Position numbers and translations under genes: made by a program
In this document: piece by piece, positions 55,101 through 63,617 of the stretch
How the letters are laid out: every line of letters begins with the position of its first letter
Position numbering within the stretch: position 1 is the first letter of the stretch
Assembly (NCBI GenBank): GCA_951812585.1
Contig: OX638318.1
Coordinates: 2,726,380 to 2,790,379 of the forward strand
Length of the DNA: 64,000 nt
Reading direction: 5' to 3'
DNA from: Rhodothermales bacterium
Lineage (GTDB): Bacteria > Bacteroidota > Rhodothermia > Rhodothermales > Bin80
The notes under the pieces: generated by a model
Told to the model about the DNA's origin: nothing
Seen by the model: only the letters and a program-made list of their open reading frames with translations
Databases searched by the model: none

Positions 55101-55405
55101 TCAATGACAGCATTCTACTGACATACCGATTTCGGCAGATGCGAGACATACATCCGCATGGCAATCCATCCGTTCTGGCGCGGCTGGCTGTACGCGAACG
55201 GCTTCGCCCGATGTGGACGACGACGCTGACCTCCGTGGTGGCCATGCTGCCGATGCTGGTATTTACCGATAAGGGCGATTTCTGGACCGGTCTGGCCGTA
55301 ACGGTAACGGGTGGACTCTTGGCTTCCACGCTTCTGGCACCGGTGGCCTCGGTGGCCATGCTATCCCTGTTTAAGCCCCGGCCGCTTGACATCGATCCGG
55401 CATAA
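52166..55405 (+). CDS. RND efflux permease, divergently oriented
   Basis: 1079 residues from the ATG at 52166; an upstream extension to 52046 is leader-like without signal character. RND signatures: 'RRPIAVTSWCVAIILAGIWA', 'VFGLLVDNSVVVIEQLILQ' in helix 4, 'LLGGTLSTMAVMLPLVYLSG', and the second half 'LVFLVTASIFESWRLPFVVM', 'VGIAVNDSILLTYRFRQM'. Length and overall pattern fit HAE-type pumps, but it is clearly distinct in sequence from the permease at 47.6 kb. No adaptor accompanies it downstream, so it probably shares the adaptor across the divergent promoter region (51986-52165). Confidence 0.93.
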   Translation: MLHRATGLLRRPIAVTSWCVAIILAGIWAALDLPIEYTPSTELPQVRIQASWHGASPRQVERYVTAPIEREVQTVPGVAEITSLSREHRSHVTIQVDEDVDLSMFATQVGEKLTLLRGQLPDRVVPQLTKEIPEAFQDMQGFMTIQILGPYLPDELREYADEVLKPQFQSLPGIDLVEVMGGTKRELLISLDPNRLDAYDIGPATVAMRVRQSLQDHVFGRLDAQGRSHLLISRPELDIERLSAIIVNDTHRGVLPVRLDQIADLRLGPAPRVSISRTDGLPVVVLELERTRGAHMIAVAESVYDRIDEIEGTMPPGMRLIVMEDRTEDVRALLYDLAWRGGIALILVVFVLLFMLKRIRATAVVLLSVAVAFAPSIALFRLFDLSLNIITLAGLVLVFGLLVDNSVVVIEQLILQRRKWGRRSLKKIELEQVTTRAALQAVWFPLLGGTLSTMAVMLPLVYLSGDLRGMFLPFGILVSLMLLISLASAVFVVPVLGRFLPPKGEAIERRWLRRLIAMPYKWVARFPKLTLAVLLLLLGTPVWLLPNEISAPRNDWSSPSKERFAGIYNVTVGSDAVQGLRPLINTALGGVLYPFFRNASFYKPWEFGGRKSIPVNMQFPPGNVIEKSDSLMQRFEQIALASESVYRVTTRITEQSANMRVEFKDGSLMTAEPYMVQNELVREAILVGGIYIYVGGLIPQTSYSSGGGGSLRGERVDMYGPNYEDLDDLAERFAAFAKRRSRRVMGVETNRSRGGWLTEPARQVLQFEWNSGAQARTGVTPAWLAGRLRPYFYTKHRFAVADIGGDTQVPIRLIVDHAEEIGIDRVTQRPLALRDSALVRLAGLADYNIVETPLSIERENQRYVRHLTIDFRGPFNMSRKFVEDAVSSFPVPAGYEIKSARYFFFTDETKRAFSWVFIATLVLVFLVTASIFESWRLPFVVMLSVPLAAVGLCLGFLLTGASFVEGAFIGTVLLVGIAVNDSILLTYRFRQMRDIHPHGNPSVLARLAVRERLRPMWTTTLTSVVAMLPMLVFTDKGDFWTGLAVTVTGGLLASTLLAPVASVAMLSLFKPRPLDIDPA

Positions 55406-55809
55406 AGTGCAGATCGCAGTCCGTTCCCGGACGGCTTCCTTCCTTTTTCGGATTACGTTTGGGCGTATATGGTGGTTGACCAAAATCTCTGCTATACGGG
55501 GGACAAGCTCGAACCTACGAACATAAACTATTGAGCCGGTGATTTCGGACTTGTTGGGCAAGCTGGTGTCTCTGGCGTGCGGGTACAGGCAATTCGCAGC
55601 GCGCATTGTGTTGAATGCGTAAAATACGTGCCCCCTCGTGCACCGGGCGGAGTCACTGATCTACCCCTCATGGGCGCGAAGTTCGGTACGGCTTCGCAGG
55701 AAATCGTGCCATTTTACCGTGCGTATTCCGGAATCAGTCCGATAACGCTGACTCGGCCATGGGGTCCGGCAACACTGCAAGATCGCTCCGGCCGTACATA
55801 GTGCCTTCC
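55406..55809. other. Intergenic region before a transposase remnant
   Basis: About 400 bases with no supportable gene. The left part follows the RND gene; the right part near 55800 merges into the IS-derived coding remnant. No terminal inverted repeat could be defined. Confidence 0.45.
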
Positions 55810-56633
55810 AGGCGCGCGACGCACTCCGCCACATTCCGGTGCCTTGGTCTTGTATGTCGATGCCCAGATACGCAAGAAAAAGCGTAACGAGCAGATCCTG
55901 AGCTTTGTCGACTTCTGGCGCGCGCGCACCGGGGCCGTACCACAGGAGCTGGTCTTTGACAGCACCTTCACCACCTATGCCAACCTGGCCTGGCTGCAGG
56001 AGCGGGGGATCGCCTTCCTGACGCTGCGGCGCCGCTCCCGGAAGATGCTGCAGGAGTTGGCCGCCAAACCGAAAGAGCAGTGGCGGCAGATAAGACTCAC
56101 CAACGTCGGACGCACCTTCCGCACGCCCCGCGTCCTGGAGCAGAAGGTCCGCCTGCGCGGCTATAACGGAGAACTCCGGCAGATGGCCATCAAGGACCTC
56201 GGCCACGACAAACCCACCTTGCTGCTCACCAATCAGTTGGGCAACCCCGGCTGCCCAACTGGTCGATCGCTATGCACGGCGCATGGTCATAGAAAACACG
56301 CGGGCCGATGCCATCGACTTCTTCCACATGGATGCACTCAGCTCCGCCGTACCGATGAACATCGACGTGGACCTGCAGCTCGTCCTCATGGCCAGTACGC
56401 TCTATCGCCTCCAGGCTACCAGGATTGGCAACGGCATGGAATCAGCCAAGCCGCGCACCCTCTTCCGCAAGTTTGTGCGGGCCGGGGCTGACATCACCAT
56501 CGAAGCCGATCGCATCATCGTCCAGCTGCCCCGACCAATCAATAACCCGTACCTGCGTGCCGCCGGGTACCACAACGCCGCAGAGCCCATTCCCTGGCTG
56601 GGCAACCTGCCACTGCACATCCGACTTGCATGA
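55810..56633 (+). pseudogene. DDE transposase remnant (IS4-like superfamily)
   Basis: One frame encodes 'ALVLYVDAQIRKKKRNEQIL', 'GAVPQELVFDSTFTTYANLA', 'GIAFLTLRRRSRKMLQELAA' and 'IKDLGHDKPTLLLTNQLGN'; after a frameshift near 56250, another frame continues with 'QLVDRYARRMVIENTRADAI', 'DLQLVLMASTLYRLQATRIG' and 'GADITIEADRIIVQLPRP', ending at 56633. The two halves together resemble the C-terminal part of a DDE_Tnp_1 transposase; the Asp of 'VFDST' and the 'RMVIEN' Glu fit catalytic positions. The N-terminal DNA-binding part is missing. Dead by frameshift and truncation. Exact IS family is uncertain. Confidence 0.65.
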
Positions 56634-56739
56634 CGATCTATGCCACAATTGTCATCTCCAAAGTCCTCAAAATGACGCATGGGAATTGAGGCTGTAGCCC
56701 CATTAACTACTGATGCCCACCCAATCCAAGGCAAGTACC

Positions 56740-56994
56740 ATGACAACCAAGACCCTGAAGATGGTCATAGTGACCCTCCTATTCTGTAATCTGCTGGCTG
56801 GATTGGCCATATGGTCGACCACAAATGCGGTGCCAGTTAGAGACGGACGTGATAACAGCGATTTCAGCATATTTGTAGAGTGCGTTAGAGAAAACGGAAG
56901 CGAGAGGCAATGCGTCGCGCGTGCATATTACTGCGAGTGCGTTTCACAAGAGCTCTTTGCGTGCATCGAGTGCGAGCCAACTCGTGGTGAGTGA
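56740..56994 (+). CDS. Small Cys-rich exported peptide
   Basis: 84 residues from the ATG at 56740 (MTTKTLKMVI); an ATG at 56713 would add nine. A signal or membrane segment ('VIVTLLFCNLLAGLAIW') precedes a short mature region with six cysteines ('VECVRENGSERQCVARAYYC', 'CECVSQELFACIECEPT'). No family recognised. In Bacteroidota, short exported peptides (for example NVEALA-type) often neighbour 6-bladed beta-propeller genes, and a broken gene of that kind lies at 57252-58389 on the opposite strand, convergent with this one. The link is suggestive only. Confidence 0.5.
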   Translation: MTTKTLKMVIVTLLFCNLLAGLAIWSTTNAVPVRDGRDNSDFSIFVECVRENGSERQCVARAYYCECVSQELFACIECEPTRGE

Positions 56995-57251
56995 GTGTTA
57001 ACGCAACACGCCGACGATCACCACTTGTGCCATGCGTCCCGTAGGAGTGTTCGCGGTAGCGGGCTTCCTGCTGGTGTTCACTGGTGTTCACGGATAGCGG
57101 CGCCTTGATCCGAGCTATCGGGTGGGATGGGTGATTATTGCCCATTTGCAATTCATGCAGAGGGTATGCTGTGGCATGCCCACAGTCCTCGGCACGCGGC
57201 CTTGGCTGGGCAATCACACCCACGGTGACCGTGGGCCGGCGTTGGCCTGTA

Positions 57252-58389
57252 TCAGTTGGTCCCTGCTTTGGGCTTGTGTATGACAACTTGCGGGAATGGA
57301 TCGTTGGCAATCGAGAACCCGTAGCCGGAGTCGATTCCCTCAACGCTCGGTGCACTCCCCAGATACGTCCCCAGTCCCGTCCGCGCGTCTATCTTGAACA
57401 AGGGCCCGTAATTTGGGCCCCTATCAGCGCCGCGCTCTTGAATGGTGACGTACTGCACATACAGGTCCCCCGCCGGATCGGTGAAAATGGTCTCAAGCCG
57501 GCGCTGGCCTGGTTTTAAGGGATTGAAGCCCCAGTCGCCATCCTCATATTCTGCGAAGTAAGTCGGATCAAAATCGGCAAACTTCACGTGCCACGCTACC
57601 TCGCCATTCTCCCTGTAGCCGGTCACCACGGGCGCCCAGACCCGATTCAGGACAACGATACCGTTCGTCTCGCTGCAGGCCATAAGCCCCATTCGGGACA
57701 TGTTCAATGACATTGCCTCGTTTGGTGACTGGTAGTACTCTAAAAACGAGGCCACATGCTCGCCGTCATAGGTGAACTTGTGTAGTACGCCCTCGTACTC
57801 GTATTCTGGATCAATCCCATACACCCAATAGTTTCCATTCATGGCGCAACCACCGTAGGCGAGCAAACCTGTACGGAAGTGTTTCTTTGGTGTGAAGGTG
57901 GAGTCATTTTGGCGGTCAAAAGCCACAACAGATCTCCCATATTGCTCTAGCACGAAGACCGATTTTCCCTGATCGGCGACGGAAATCTGGTATGGCCTTT
58001 CACGAAATTATCCCGGGCCCTCTCCGTGTCCGCCAAACGACGCCAGCAGAGCTCCGCCATAGTCGAATACGCGGACCTCGCTGCTTCCGTAATCCAAAAC
58101 AAGTACAGTGCCGTCACCAGTCAGCGCAAGATCCGTGATCTCGCCAAACATTTCGTGGTACTCCCCGTCTGCCACGCCGATGGTAATCTTATCGTAGCCT
58201 GCCTCGTCCATGAAGGTGGACTCGGGGTCCTCATGCAGGATGTAGCGCGGATCGGTCAGCTCCGGTATGTTTTCTGGCGCTGGATGCAACTCCACGATCC
58301 GACGCTGTATTCCGTGCGCGTTAGCTTAGGGCGGGCGAGGACAGAGATAGCCCCACGAAGAGCCATACAGGCCAAAGTGTTGCTTTCAT
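57252..58389 (-). pseudogene. 6-bladed beta-propeller protein, broken twice
   Basis: Starting at the ATG at 58389, a signal-like peptide ('MKATLWPVWLFVGLSL') runs into a TAA at about 58325; a one-base shift restores the mature frame 'NAHGIQRRIVELHPAPENI'. That frame continues through 'DPRYILHEDPESTFMDE', 'GEITDLALTGDGTVLVLDYG' and 'ASFGGHGEGPG', where a TAA at 58008-58010 sits exactly at the Glu codon of the conserved GEGPGEF motif. Translation in the same frame resumes with 'FRERPYQISVADQGKSVFVL' and runs to the stop at 57252. So one frameshift and one G-to-T-type nonsense change inactivate an otherwise intact propeller gene of about 375 residues. The decay is probably recent. Confidence 0.75.
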
Positions 58390-59004
58390 GATCAGTAACC
58401 TGTTGTGGTACGGATAAGACTCATTTTCTGGAGCATCCCGGCTATGTTGTTACACTGTCTTATTCATATGAAATTACCCACGTACTCAGGTTAATGCCGC
58501 CTGTTTGCGTGCAGTGTGTGAGCGCTGGGTCAGTGTCATGTTGTTTACGGTTTGGAAAGGGTTCGGCTTGTTTTGCTGCGTGGGTTCTGTCAGGCCTGCG
58601 AGTTGTTTTCGCATGGTGTGTATTCCTGCGAATTCGAACATCCGTACCGGCAAACTAACAGGCACGAAACGTAATGTTAAGGGCTGGAAGTGCGGACAGG
58701 GTAGGCCTAGCAGCAAGGGCGCACCTCTGCTCCGGTGCAATCGAGCGAGAATGCCGCCGAGAGGCCGCGCAGGACGTCGAGGCAAGCCCGAACGCACCGT
58801 CCCATACCACATCGCCGCTTGCCTGTGGCGTAGCCCGCAATACGGGTGCAATACGAACCTGCCTGCAGGCTGCGCGGCCATCAGGATCGCGCCGCTTCAA
58901 TGTGCGCTATGCCAAGCACGAAGGCGCGGGTGTCAACAGCGGGGCAGGGGGTCTATTCGTATCTTCGGGCGTTGACATACTATCTGTCAACTTGCTATGG
59001 TACC
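58390..59004. other. Intergenic region without a recognised gene
   Basis: About 615 bases between the propeller pseudogene and the Ig/LVIVD gene. Open frames on both strands are Arg/Ala/Gly-rich shadows with no start or family signal. The promoter of the Ig/LVIVD gene should lie near its right end; I could not define it. Confidence 0.45.
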
Positions 59005-60900
59005 ATGATGCTGGCGCTCCTTTTTCTTTTTGTGTCGGGGCAGGCTGTGCCTCCAGACACTGTGGTCATTGATCCTCCAAGTGCGGTGGTACTGGTGGGG
59101 GAGACGCAGCGGTTCACGGCGCGTGCGTACGACGGCAGCGGTACGGAGATGCAGCAATTCACGGTTACCTGGTTTACGCAGGATCAGGCCATTGCTGGTG
59201 TGGATTCTGCGGGCTTGGCGACGGCGTACGCGCCTGGCGTTGCGCAGATTTCGGCAGTGGTGGGAGGCCAGCCCGCCTATGCGAGGCTTGAGGTGCTGCA
59301 GCTCCCTGTCAGTACGCTGGATCTGTCCACGCCTGCGCTAACGGTGTACGAAGGCACTACTGTTCCGCTGGAGGTCGTTGCGCGGACCGCGCTCGGAGAC
59401 GCAGTGGCACAGCCAGTGACGTTTCGCTCCAGTCGCCGAAGGGTGGCTCATGTTGACGCCGCCGGGCTGGTTTCGGGGCGCACCATTGGCGAAGCGACGA
59501 TCACCGTTGAAGCGGATGATGTTGAAGGAGAGGTGGCCGTAACGGTTGTCCAGAATCCCGCCGTGCGTTACCAGATAGCGCAAAACAGGGTGAGCATTCG
59601 GTGCGGCGATGTGGTGCGCTTTCGTCTCATCGCCTTCGACGCGAGCGGGGCACAGGTCGATGGCATCCATCCCCAGTGGCACGTGCCAGAATCCGGCGCG
59701 ACCATCGAATCTGATGGCGTGGATGGCGTCTTCGTGGCCGAAGAAGAGGGGGCCTACACGATCACTGCAGTTATCGGGGAGGACCTGTCGCACAGCATCG
59801 TAGTGGGGGCTGAGCCACGACTTTACAACGCCCATGTAGAATTGGTCGGGCGCGGCCCGATCGATGCACATCATTCGGGTGACACCTGGGTATTTGAAGG
59901 CGTCGATGGCCGGGATTACGCCTATATCGGCACCTTTATGCATGACTGGATGAAGGTGTGGGACGTAACCAATCCGTCCGATCCGGTGCTTATGGACTCC
60001 ATCCAGGTTGATGCACGGCGCATCAATGATGTCAAGATTCATGCCTCCAACCGCCTGGCCATCATCACGCGCGAGGGTGCATCCAGTCGTCGCAATGGCA
60101 TCGTGCTCCTGGACTTGAGTACGCCGGCGCATCCAACCATACTGTCTGAGTACACCGAAACGGTCACCGGCGGGGTCCACAATGTGTGGATTGAGGGGAA
60201 CCTGGTATATGCGTGCCACAACGGCACGAACGATTTGCACATCATTGACATTGCCGATCCACGAGCGCCGAAGGAGGTGGGACGCTGGGGCTTGGAAAAA
60301 CGCGCCAAAACGCTGCACGATGTCATCGTGCAGGACGGCTACGCATACCTCTCGTACTGGGATGACGGCGTGGTGACACTGGACGTAGGGGCTGGCACGC
60401 ATGGGGGCACGCCGACAGTGCCGGCGTTTGTAAGTCAGCTCTCGTACCCGCAGGGCAACACACATGTGGCCTGGCGGCATGGGCGCTACCTCTTTGTGGG
60501 CGATGAGATCTGGCCTGAAGGCTACGATGCGGACCAGCCTATCGATGCCACCGGTTACATTCATGTGCTGGACATGACGGACATGGATCGCCCTGTGGAG
60601 GTGGCATTCTACGAGGTCCCGGGCGCGGGTGCGCACAACGTATGGGCCAGCAAGGATCGGCTCTATGTTGGTTATTACCAGGGCGGCCTGCGGGTGCTGG
60701 ATATTTCTGGCGAGCTGCGCGGCGACCTCTATCGCCAGGGGCGCGAAATGGGCCACTTGCTGACCACCGATGAGCGCACCATGGTGCCAGGCTGGCCGAT
60801 GGCTTGGGGAGCCCAGCTTCACAAGGGCAACATCTACACATCGGATTTGAACTCGGGCCTTTGGATCGTGCGCCTGGTTGAAACTTTGCTGATGCCGTAG
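59005..60900 (+). CDS. Secreted Ig-like and LVIVD-repeat surface protein
   Basis: 631 residues; tandem ATGs at 59005 and 59008 start a signal peptide ('LALLFLFVSGQA'). The longer frame (from 58846) has no signal. Residues about 15-100, 100-185 and 190-275 form three bacterial Ig-like (Big_2) domains ('VVLVGETQRFTARAYDGSG', 'LTVYEGTTVPLEVVARTA', 'RVSIRCGDVVRFRLIAFDAS'). From about 290 on there are LVIVD-type repeats: 'DWMKVWDVTNPSDPVLMDSI', 'HIIDIADPRAPKEVGRWGL', 'IHVLDMTDMDRPVEVAFYE', forming a beta-propeller. Likely cell-surface or secreted; a PhoX-like enzyme is encoded 102 bases downstream. Confidence 0.85.
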   Translation: MMLALLFLFVSGQAVPPDTVVIDPPSAVVLVGETQRFTARAYDGSGTEMQQFTVTWFTQDQAIAGVDSAGLATAYAPGVAQISAVVGGQPAYARLEVLQLPVSTLDLSTPALTVYEGTTVPLEVVARTALGDAVAQPVTFRSSRRRVAHVDAAGLVSGRTIGEATITVEADDVEGEVAVTVVQNPAVRYQIAQNRVSIRCGDVVRFRLIAFDASGAQVDGIHPQWHVPESGATIESDGVDGVFVAEEEGAYTITAVIGEDLSHSIVVGAEPRLYNAHVELVGRGPIDAHHSGDTWVFEGVDGRDYAYIGTFMHDWMKVWDVTNPSDPVLMDSIQVDARRINDVKIHASNRLAIITREGASSRRNGIVLLDLSTPAHPTILSEYTETVTGGVHNVWIEGNLVYACHNGTNDLHIIDIADPRAPKEVGRWGLEKRAKTLHDVIVQDGYAYLSYWDDGVVTLDVGAGTHGGTPTVPAFVSQLSYPQGNTHVAWRHGRYLFVGDEIWPEGYDADQPIDATGYIHVLDMTDMDRPVEVAFYEVPGAGAHNVWASKDRLYVGYYQGGLRVLDISGELRGDLYRQGREMGHLLTTDERTMVPGWPMAWGAQLHKGNIYTSDLNSGLWIVRLVETLLMP

Positions 60901-60996
60901 ATGGGACAAGCGGCGTACGCAAGTCTGTTTCTGTTGGCGGGCGCTAACGCGCTGAAGAAGCGTCTTCGATTGTATTTTCCGCGGACCAGCGATTAG
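60901..60996 (+). CDS. Possible 31-residue membrane peptide
   Basis: ATG at 60901 follows the preceding stop TAG directly; the frame encodes MGQAAYASLFLLAGANALKK plus a short basic tail and stops at 60996, 6 bases before the PhoX gene. The hydrophobic first half and basic end could be a small membrane peptide or merely a leader that couples translation. Very short; coding status uncertain. Confidence 0.25.
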   Translation: MGQAAYASLFLLAGANALKKRLRLYFPRTSD

Positions 60997-61002
60997 AGCG
61001 TT

Positions 61003-62340
61003 ATGTCATATTCAAGGCGTCATTTTCTTCAGATGTCCGCCGCGTTTGGTCTGGGCTTTGCCGGACTGCATACGCTGGTGGGCTGCGGTCGTAGCGCTGA
61101 GTCGCAGTACGGATACGGTGCGCTTGAGCAGGACTCTGCGGGCATATTGGATTTGCCGGCAGGCTTCCGTTACCAGATCATTGCGCGTGCGGGCGGGGCC
61201 ATGTCGGATGGTTTCGTGGTGCCGGGTAAGCCGGATGGCATGGCGACCTTCCCGGGCCCGGACGGACGCACGCTGCTTGTATGCAATCATGAGGTCAACC
61301 ACGACGATGAGGCTGACCTAGGGGCATTCGGCAAAAGCTTCGAACTGCTTAGCAGACTGGATCCTTCGCTGGTGTACGACGCCGGTACAGAAGGCAGGCC
61401 GCGCCTGGGCGGCGTAAGCACCATGGTTTACGACACCCGCAGTCAGACACTCGAGTCGCACCACTTGAGTCTGGCGGGCTCGCTGCGCAACTGTGCCGGG
61501 GGTCCGACGCCTTGGGGCTCTTGGATCACATGCGAGGAGGAGTTTCTGAGCGAAGGGGAGAGCGGATGCGCAGCGGATCACGGGTACTGCTTCGAGGTAC
61601 CGGCTAGCGCCACGCCGGGATTGGCAAGGCCTGAGCCGCTGAAGGCGATGGGACGCTTTTGGCATGAGGCGGTTGCCGTAGATCCTGCGACGGGCATTGT
61701 CTATCTGACAGAGGATGATGCAGAGGGTCTCATCTACCGCTTCATTCCCGCGGTGCCGGGGCAGCTCAGTCAAGGTGGGCGTTTGCAGGCGCTTGTCGCC
61801 CGCGATGCGCAGAGTCTGGACACACGCAACTGGGAAGGCCGAACTGTGGCAGTATCCCAGGCACTGCCTGTGGCGTGGCTGGACCTGGAAGACACGAATC
61901 CAGCGGAAGATGACCTGCGTCTGCGCGGATTTGCCGCGGGCGCGGCACGCTTTGCCCGTGGTGAAGGAATGTGGTATGCGGAGGGAAAGATTTACTTTGC
62001 CTGCACGTCGGGCGGACCTGCTGAGAACGGCCAGATCTGGCGGTACGACTTGGGATCAGAGCAGCTCGCACTATTCGTTGAAGCCGAGGAGGGCGGACTC
62101 ATGCGCCGTGCGGATAATCTGACGGTCGCCCCCTGGGGCGACATCGTGGTGTGCGAAGACTCCGACAGCATCGATCATCTTGTGGGCATCACGCCCGACG
62201 GCAATATGTACCGCTTGGCGCGCAACGTGCTCAGCGATTCCGAGCTGGCCGGGTCCGTGTTCTCTCCTGATGGCACAACGCTTTTTGTGAATCTGCAGCA
62301 AGACGGCCTCACGCTCGCCATCACGGGTCCGTGGACATAG
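61003..62340 (+). CDS. PhoX-family (DUF839) secreted phosphatase
   Basis: 445 residues. N-terminal Tat signal ('YSRRHFLQMSAAFGLGFAGL') followed by a lipobox-like LVGC. Family landmarks: 'CNHEVNHDDEADLG', 'GGPTPWGSWITCEEEF', 'GRFWHEAVAVDPATGIVYLT', 'EDDAEGLIYRF', and 'NLTVAPWGDIVVCEDSDSID', matching the metal-binding Glu/His sites of PhoX (iron/calcium). It hydrolyses phosphomonoesters outside the cytosol. The gene follows the Ig/LVIVD gene on the same strand and the two may form an operon for phosphate scavenging at the surface. Confidence 0.88.
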   Translation: MSYSRRHFLQMSAAFGLGFAGLHTLVGCGRSAESQYGYGALEQDSAGILDLPAGFRYQIIARAGGAMSDGFVVPGKPDGMATFPGPDGRTLLVCNHEVNHDDEADLGAFGKSFELLSRLDPSLVYDAGTEGRPRLGGVSTMVYDTRSQTLESHHLSLAGSLRNCAGGPTPWGSWITCEEEFLSEGESGCAADHGYCFEVPASATPGLARPEPLKAMGRFWHEAVAVDPATGIVYLTEDDAEGLIYRFIPAVPGQLSQGGRLQALVARDAQSLDTRNWEGRTVAVSQALPVAWLDLEDTNPAEDDLRLRGFAAGAARFARGEGMWYAEGKIYFACTSGGPAENGQIWRYDLGSEQLALFVEAEEGGLMRRADNLTVAPWGDIVVCEDSDSIDHLVGITPDGNMYRLARNVLSDSELAGSVFSPDGTTLFVNLQQDGLTLAITGPWT

Positions 62341-63069
62341 GATCGCGTTGATGGTGTGCAGCGGCGTGCGTGAAAGGATCATGCCCCCATTATGGAGTCC
62401 CAGATGGTGCGGCACGCAATAAAGGGAGGCGATCGCCTTCAGCAGGGTGTTCAGCATGGGCGAATCTCCCACGGAGGCTGCCAGATCCGCTTGGAACTCG
62501 TCCACATGCTTTGCGCTGCGGCGCCGCGCCGCCGCCTTCGATAGCTGATCCAGAGACGAGGCAGGCTATTCCACCGCTTTGGCTATGTCCCGAATCGCCA
62601 GACGCAGTCCGTACCGCACGACTGTGGACGCACCCGGAATGCAGGGCTATCACGCGGGGCGTGAAGGCCGTCAGGAGTTGGATTAGTGCATCCATGGCGG
62701 TACCTTCATGGGTGTGGCTGCGTTCAACTTCCAACTGGAGATTGCGTTGTTGTACAAGCGCTTGGCACGCGCCAGTGGCATACCAGTCCGCCAGCCAGGC
62801 AGAGGCGCAGGCACCATGAAGGCGCGCCCCTCCTCATGGAGAATCCCCAGGCGGCGCAGGCTGGCCAACCTGCGCCGCCATCCGGGGCCACCAGGCGGCG
62901 CCATAGCGTAAGACTTCGGGCATGGTGCAGGCGTTTGTGATCGTGGGCTGATTAAGGCACGTCTATTGCACGGGCTGGTCGACTACGTCACAGATGCTGC
63001 GCGTCGCTTCCTGCGGGACAATAGGCTGCTTATCCGCCAGGCGGGGCGCCCGCGCCGAATCCAGCTGCT
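62341..63069. other. Intergenic region without a recognised gene
   Basis: About 730 bases. Frames on both strands are Arg/Pro/Ala-rich and overlap heavily; none has a convincing start, family motif or length. Possibly decayed DNA or a long leader for the asparaginase-like gene. No tRNA-like fold or direct repeat was noticed. Confidence 0.45.
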
Positions 63070-63567
63070 ATGAACAACCAGAAGCCTATCCTCATACTGA
63101 CGACCGGCGGCACTATTGATAAGGTCTATTTTGATGCCCGGAGCACGTACAGCGTGGGAGATCCGCAGATCACGGAGATCTTGCGGATTGTCGGCGTCAC
63201 CTGCCCGTACACCATTGACACGCTGATGGCGAAGGACAGCATGGACCTGTCGTCAGCAGACCGAGACATCATCAAGCGTCGCATCAAGCAGGCAACCGAG
63301 CGCCGCATCCTCATCACACATGGTACGGACACCATGGTGGAGACGGCGCTGCACCTTGGCCACGTTTCTGACAAGACAATCGTCCTGGTCGGTGCGCTTA
63401 TGCCCGCACGGTTCAAATTCACAGATGCGGAATTCAACATTGGATTTGCATTAGCGGCCGTACAGGCGCTGCCGCCGGGAACCTACGTGGCTATGAACGG
63501 GCAGATCTTTCACCCGACGCAGACACGCAAAAACTTTGAGCTGAATCGGTTTGAACCGATTCAGTAG
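63070..63567 (+). CDS. Single-domain asparaginase-like protein
   Basis: 165 residues. Contains the two catalytic threonine blocks of type I/II L-asparaginases: 'ILILTTGGTID' (residues 6-16) and 'ILITHGTDTMVETALHLG' (about 80-97), plus 'TIVLVGALMPARF'. Classical enzymes are about 330 residues with a C-terminal domain; here only the N-terminal catalytic domain is present, with a proper stop and no frameshift. Short single-domain members are known in many bacteria, so this is probably a natural family form, not a truncation. Substrate specificity is uncertain. Confidence 0.82.
   Translation: MNNQKPILILTTGGTIDKVYFDARSTYSVGDPQITEILRIVGVTCPYTIDTLMAKDSMDLSSADRDIIKRRIKQATERRILITHGTDTMVETALHLGHVSDKTIVLVGALMPARFKFTDAEFNIGFALAAVQALPPGTYVAMNGQIFHPTQTRKNFELNRFEPIQ
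63541..63564 (+). repeat. Inverted repeat at the 3' end of the asparaginase-like gene
   Basis: CTGAATCGGTT and AACCGATTCAG are perfect 11-base arms around a 2-base centre, immediately before the stop TAG. The stem would fold tightly on the RNA; no T-run follows, so a terminator is only one option. A GGGCTATAGCCC palindrome follows at about 63575-63586. Confidence 0.4.
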
Positions 63568-63617
63568 CGCAGTCGGGCTATAGCCCAGTGAAGCATTGGA
63601 CTGATTCTTGCTGTGAT

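Noticed and set aside
56885-57355. 156-codon minus-strand frame
   Set aside because: Overlaps the small exported peptide gene and the end of the propeller pseudogene with no coding signal of its own.
59338-60909. 523-codon minus-strand frame in the Ig/LVIVD gene
   Set aside because: It lacks any repeat or family character, whereas the plus strand has clear Ig-like and LVIVD motifs.
63070-63567. Truncated, inactive asparaginase
   Set aside because: The frame has a proper start and stop and both catalytic threonine blocks; short single-domain members are known, so truncation is not needed to explain its size.
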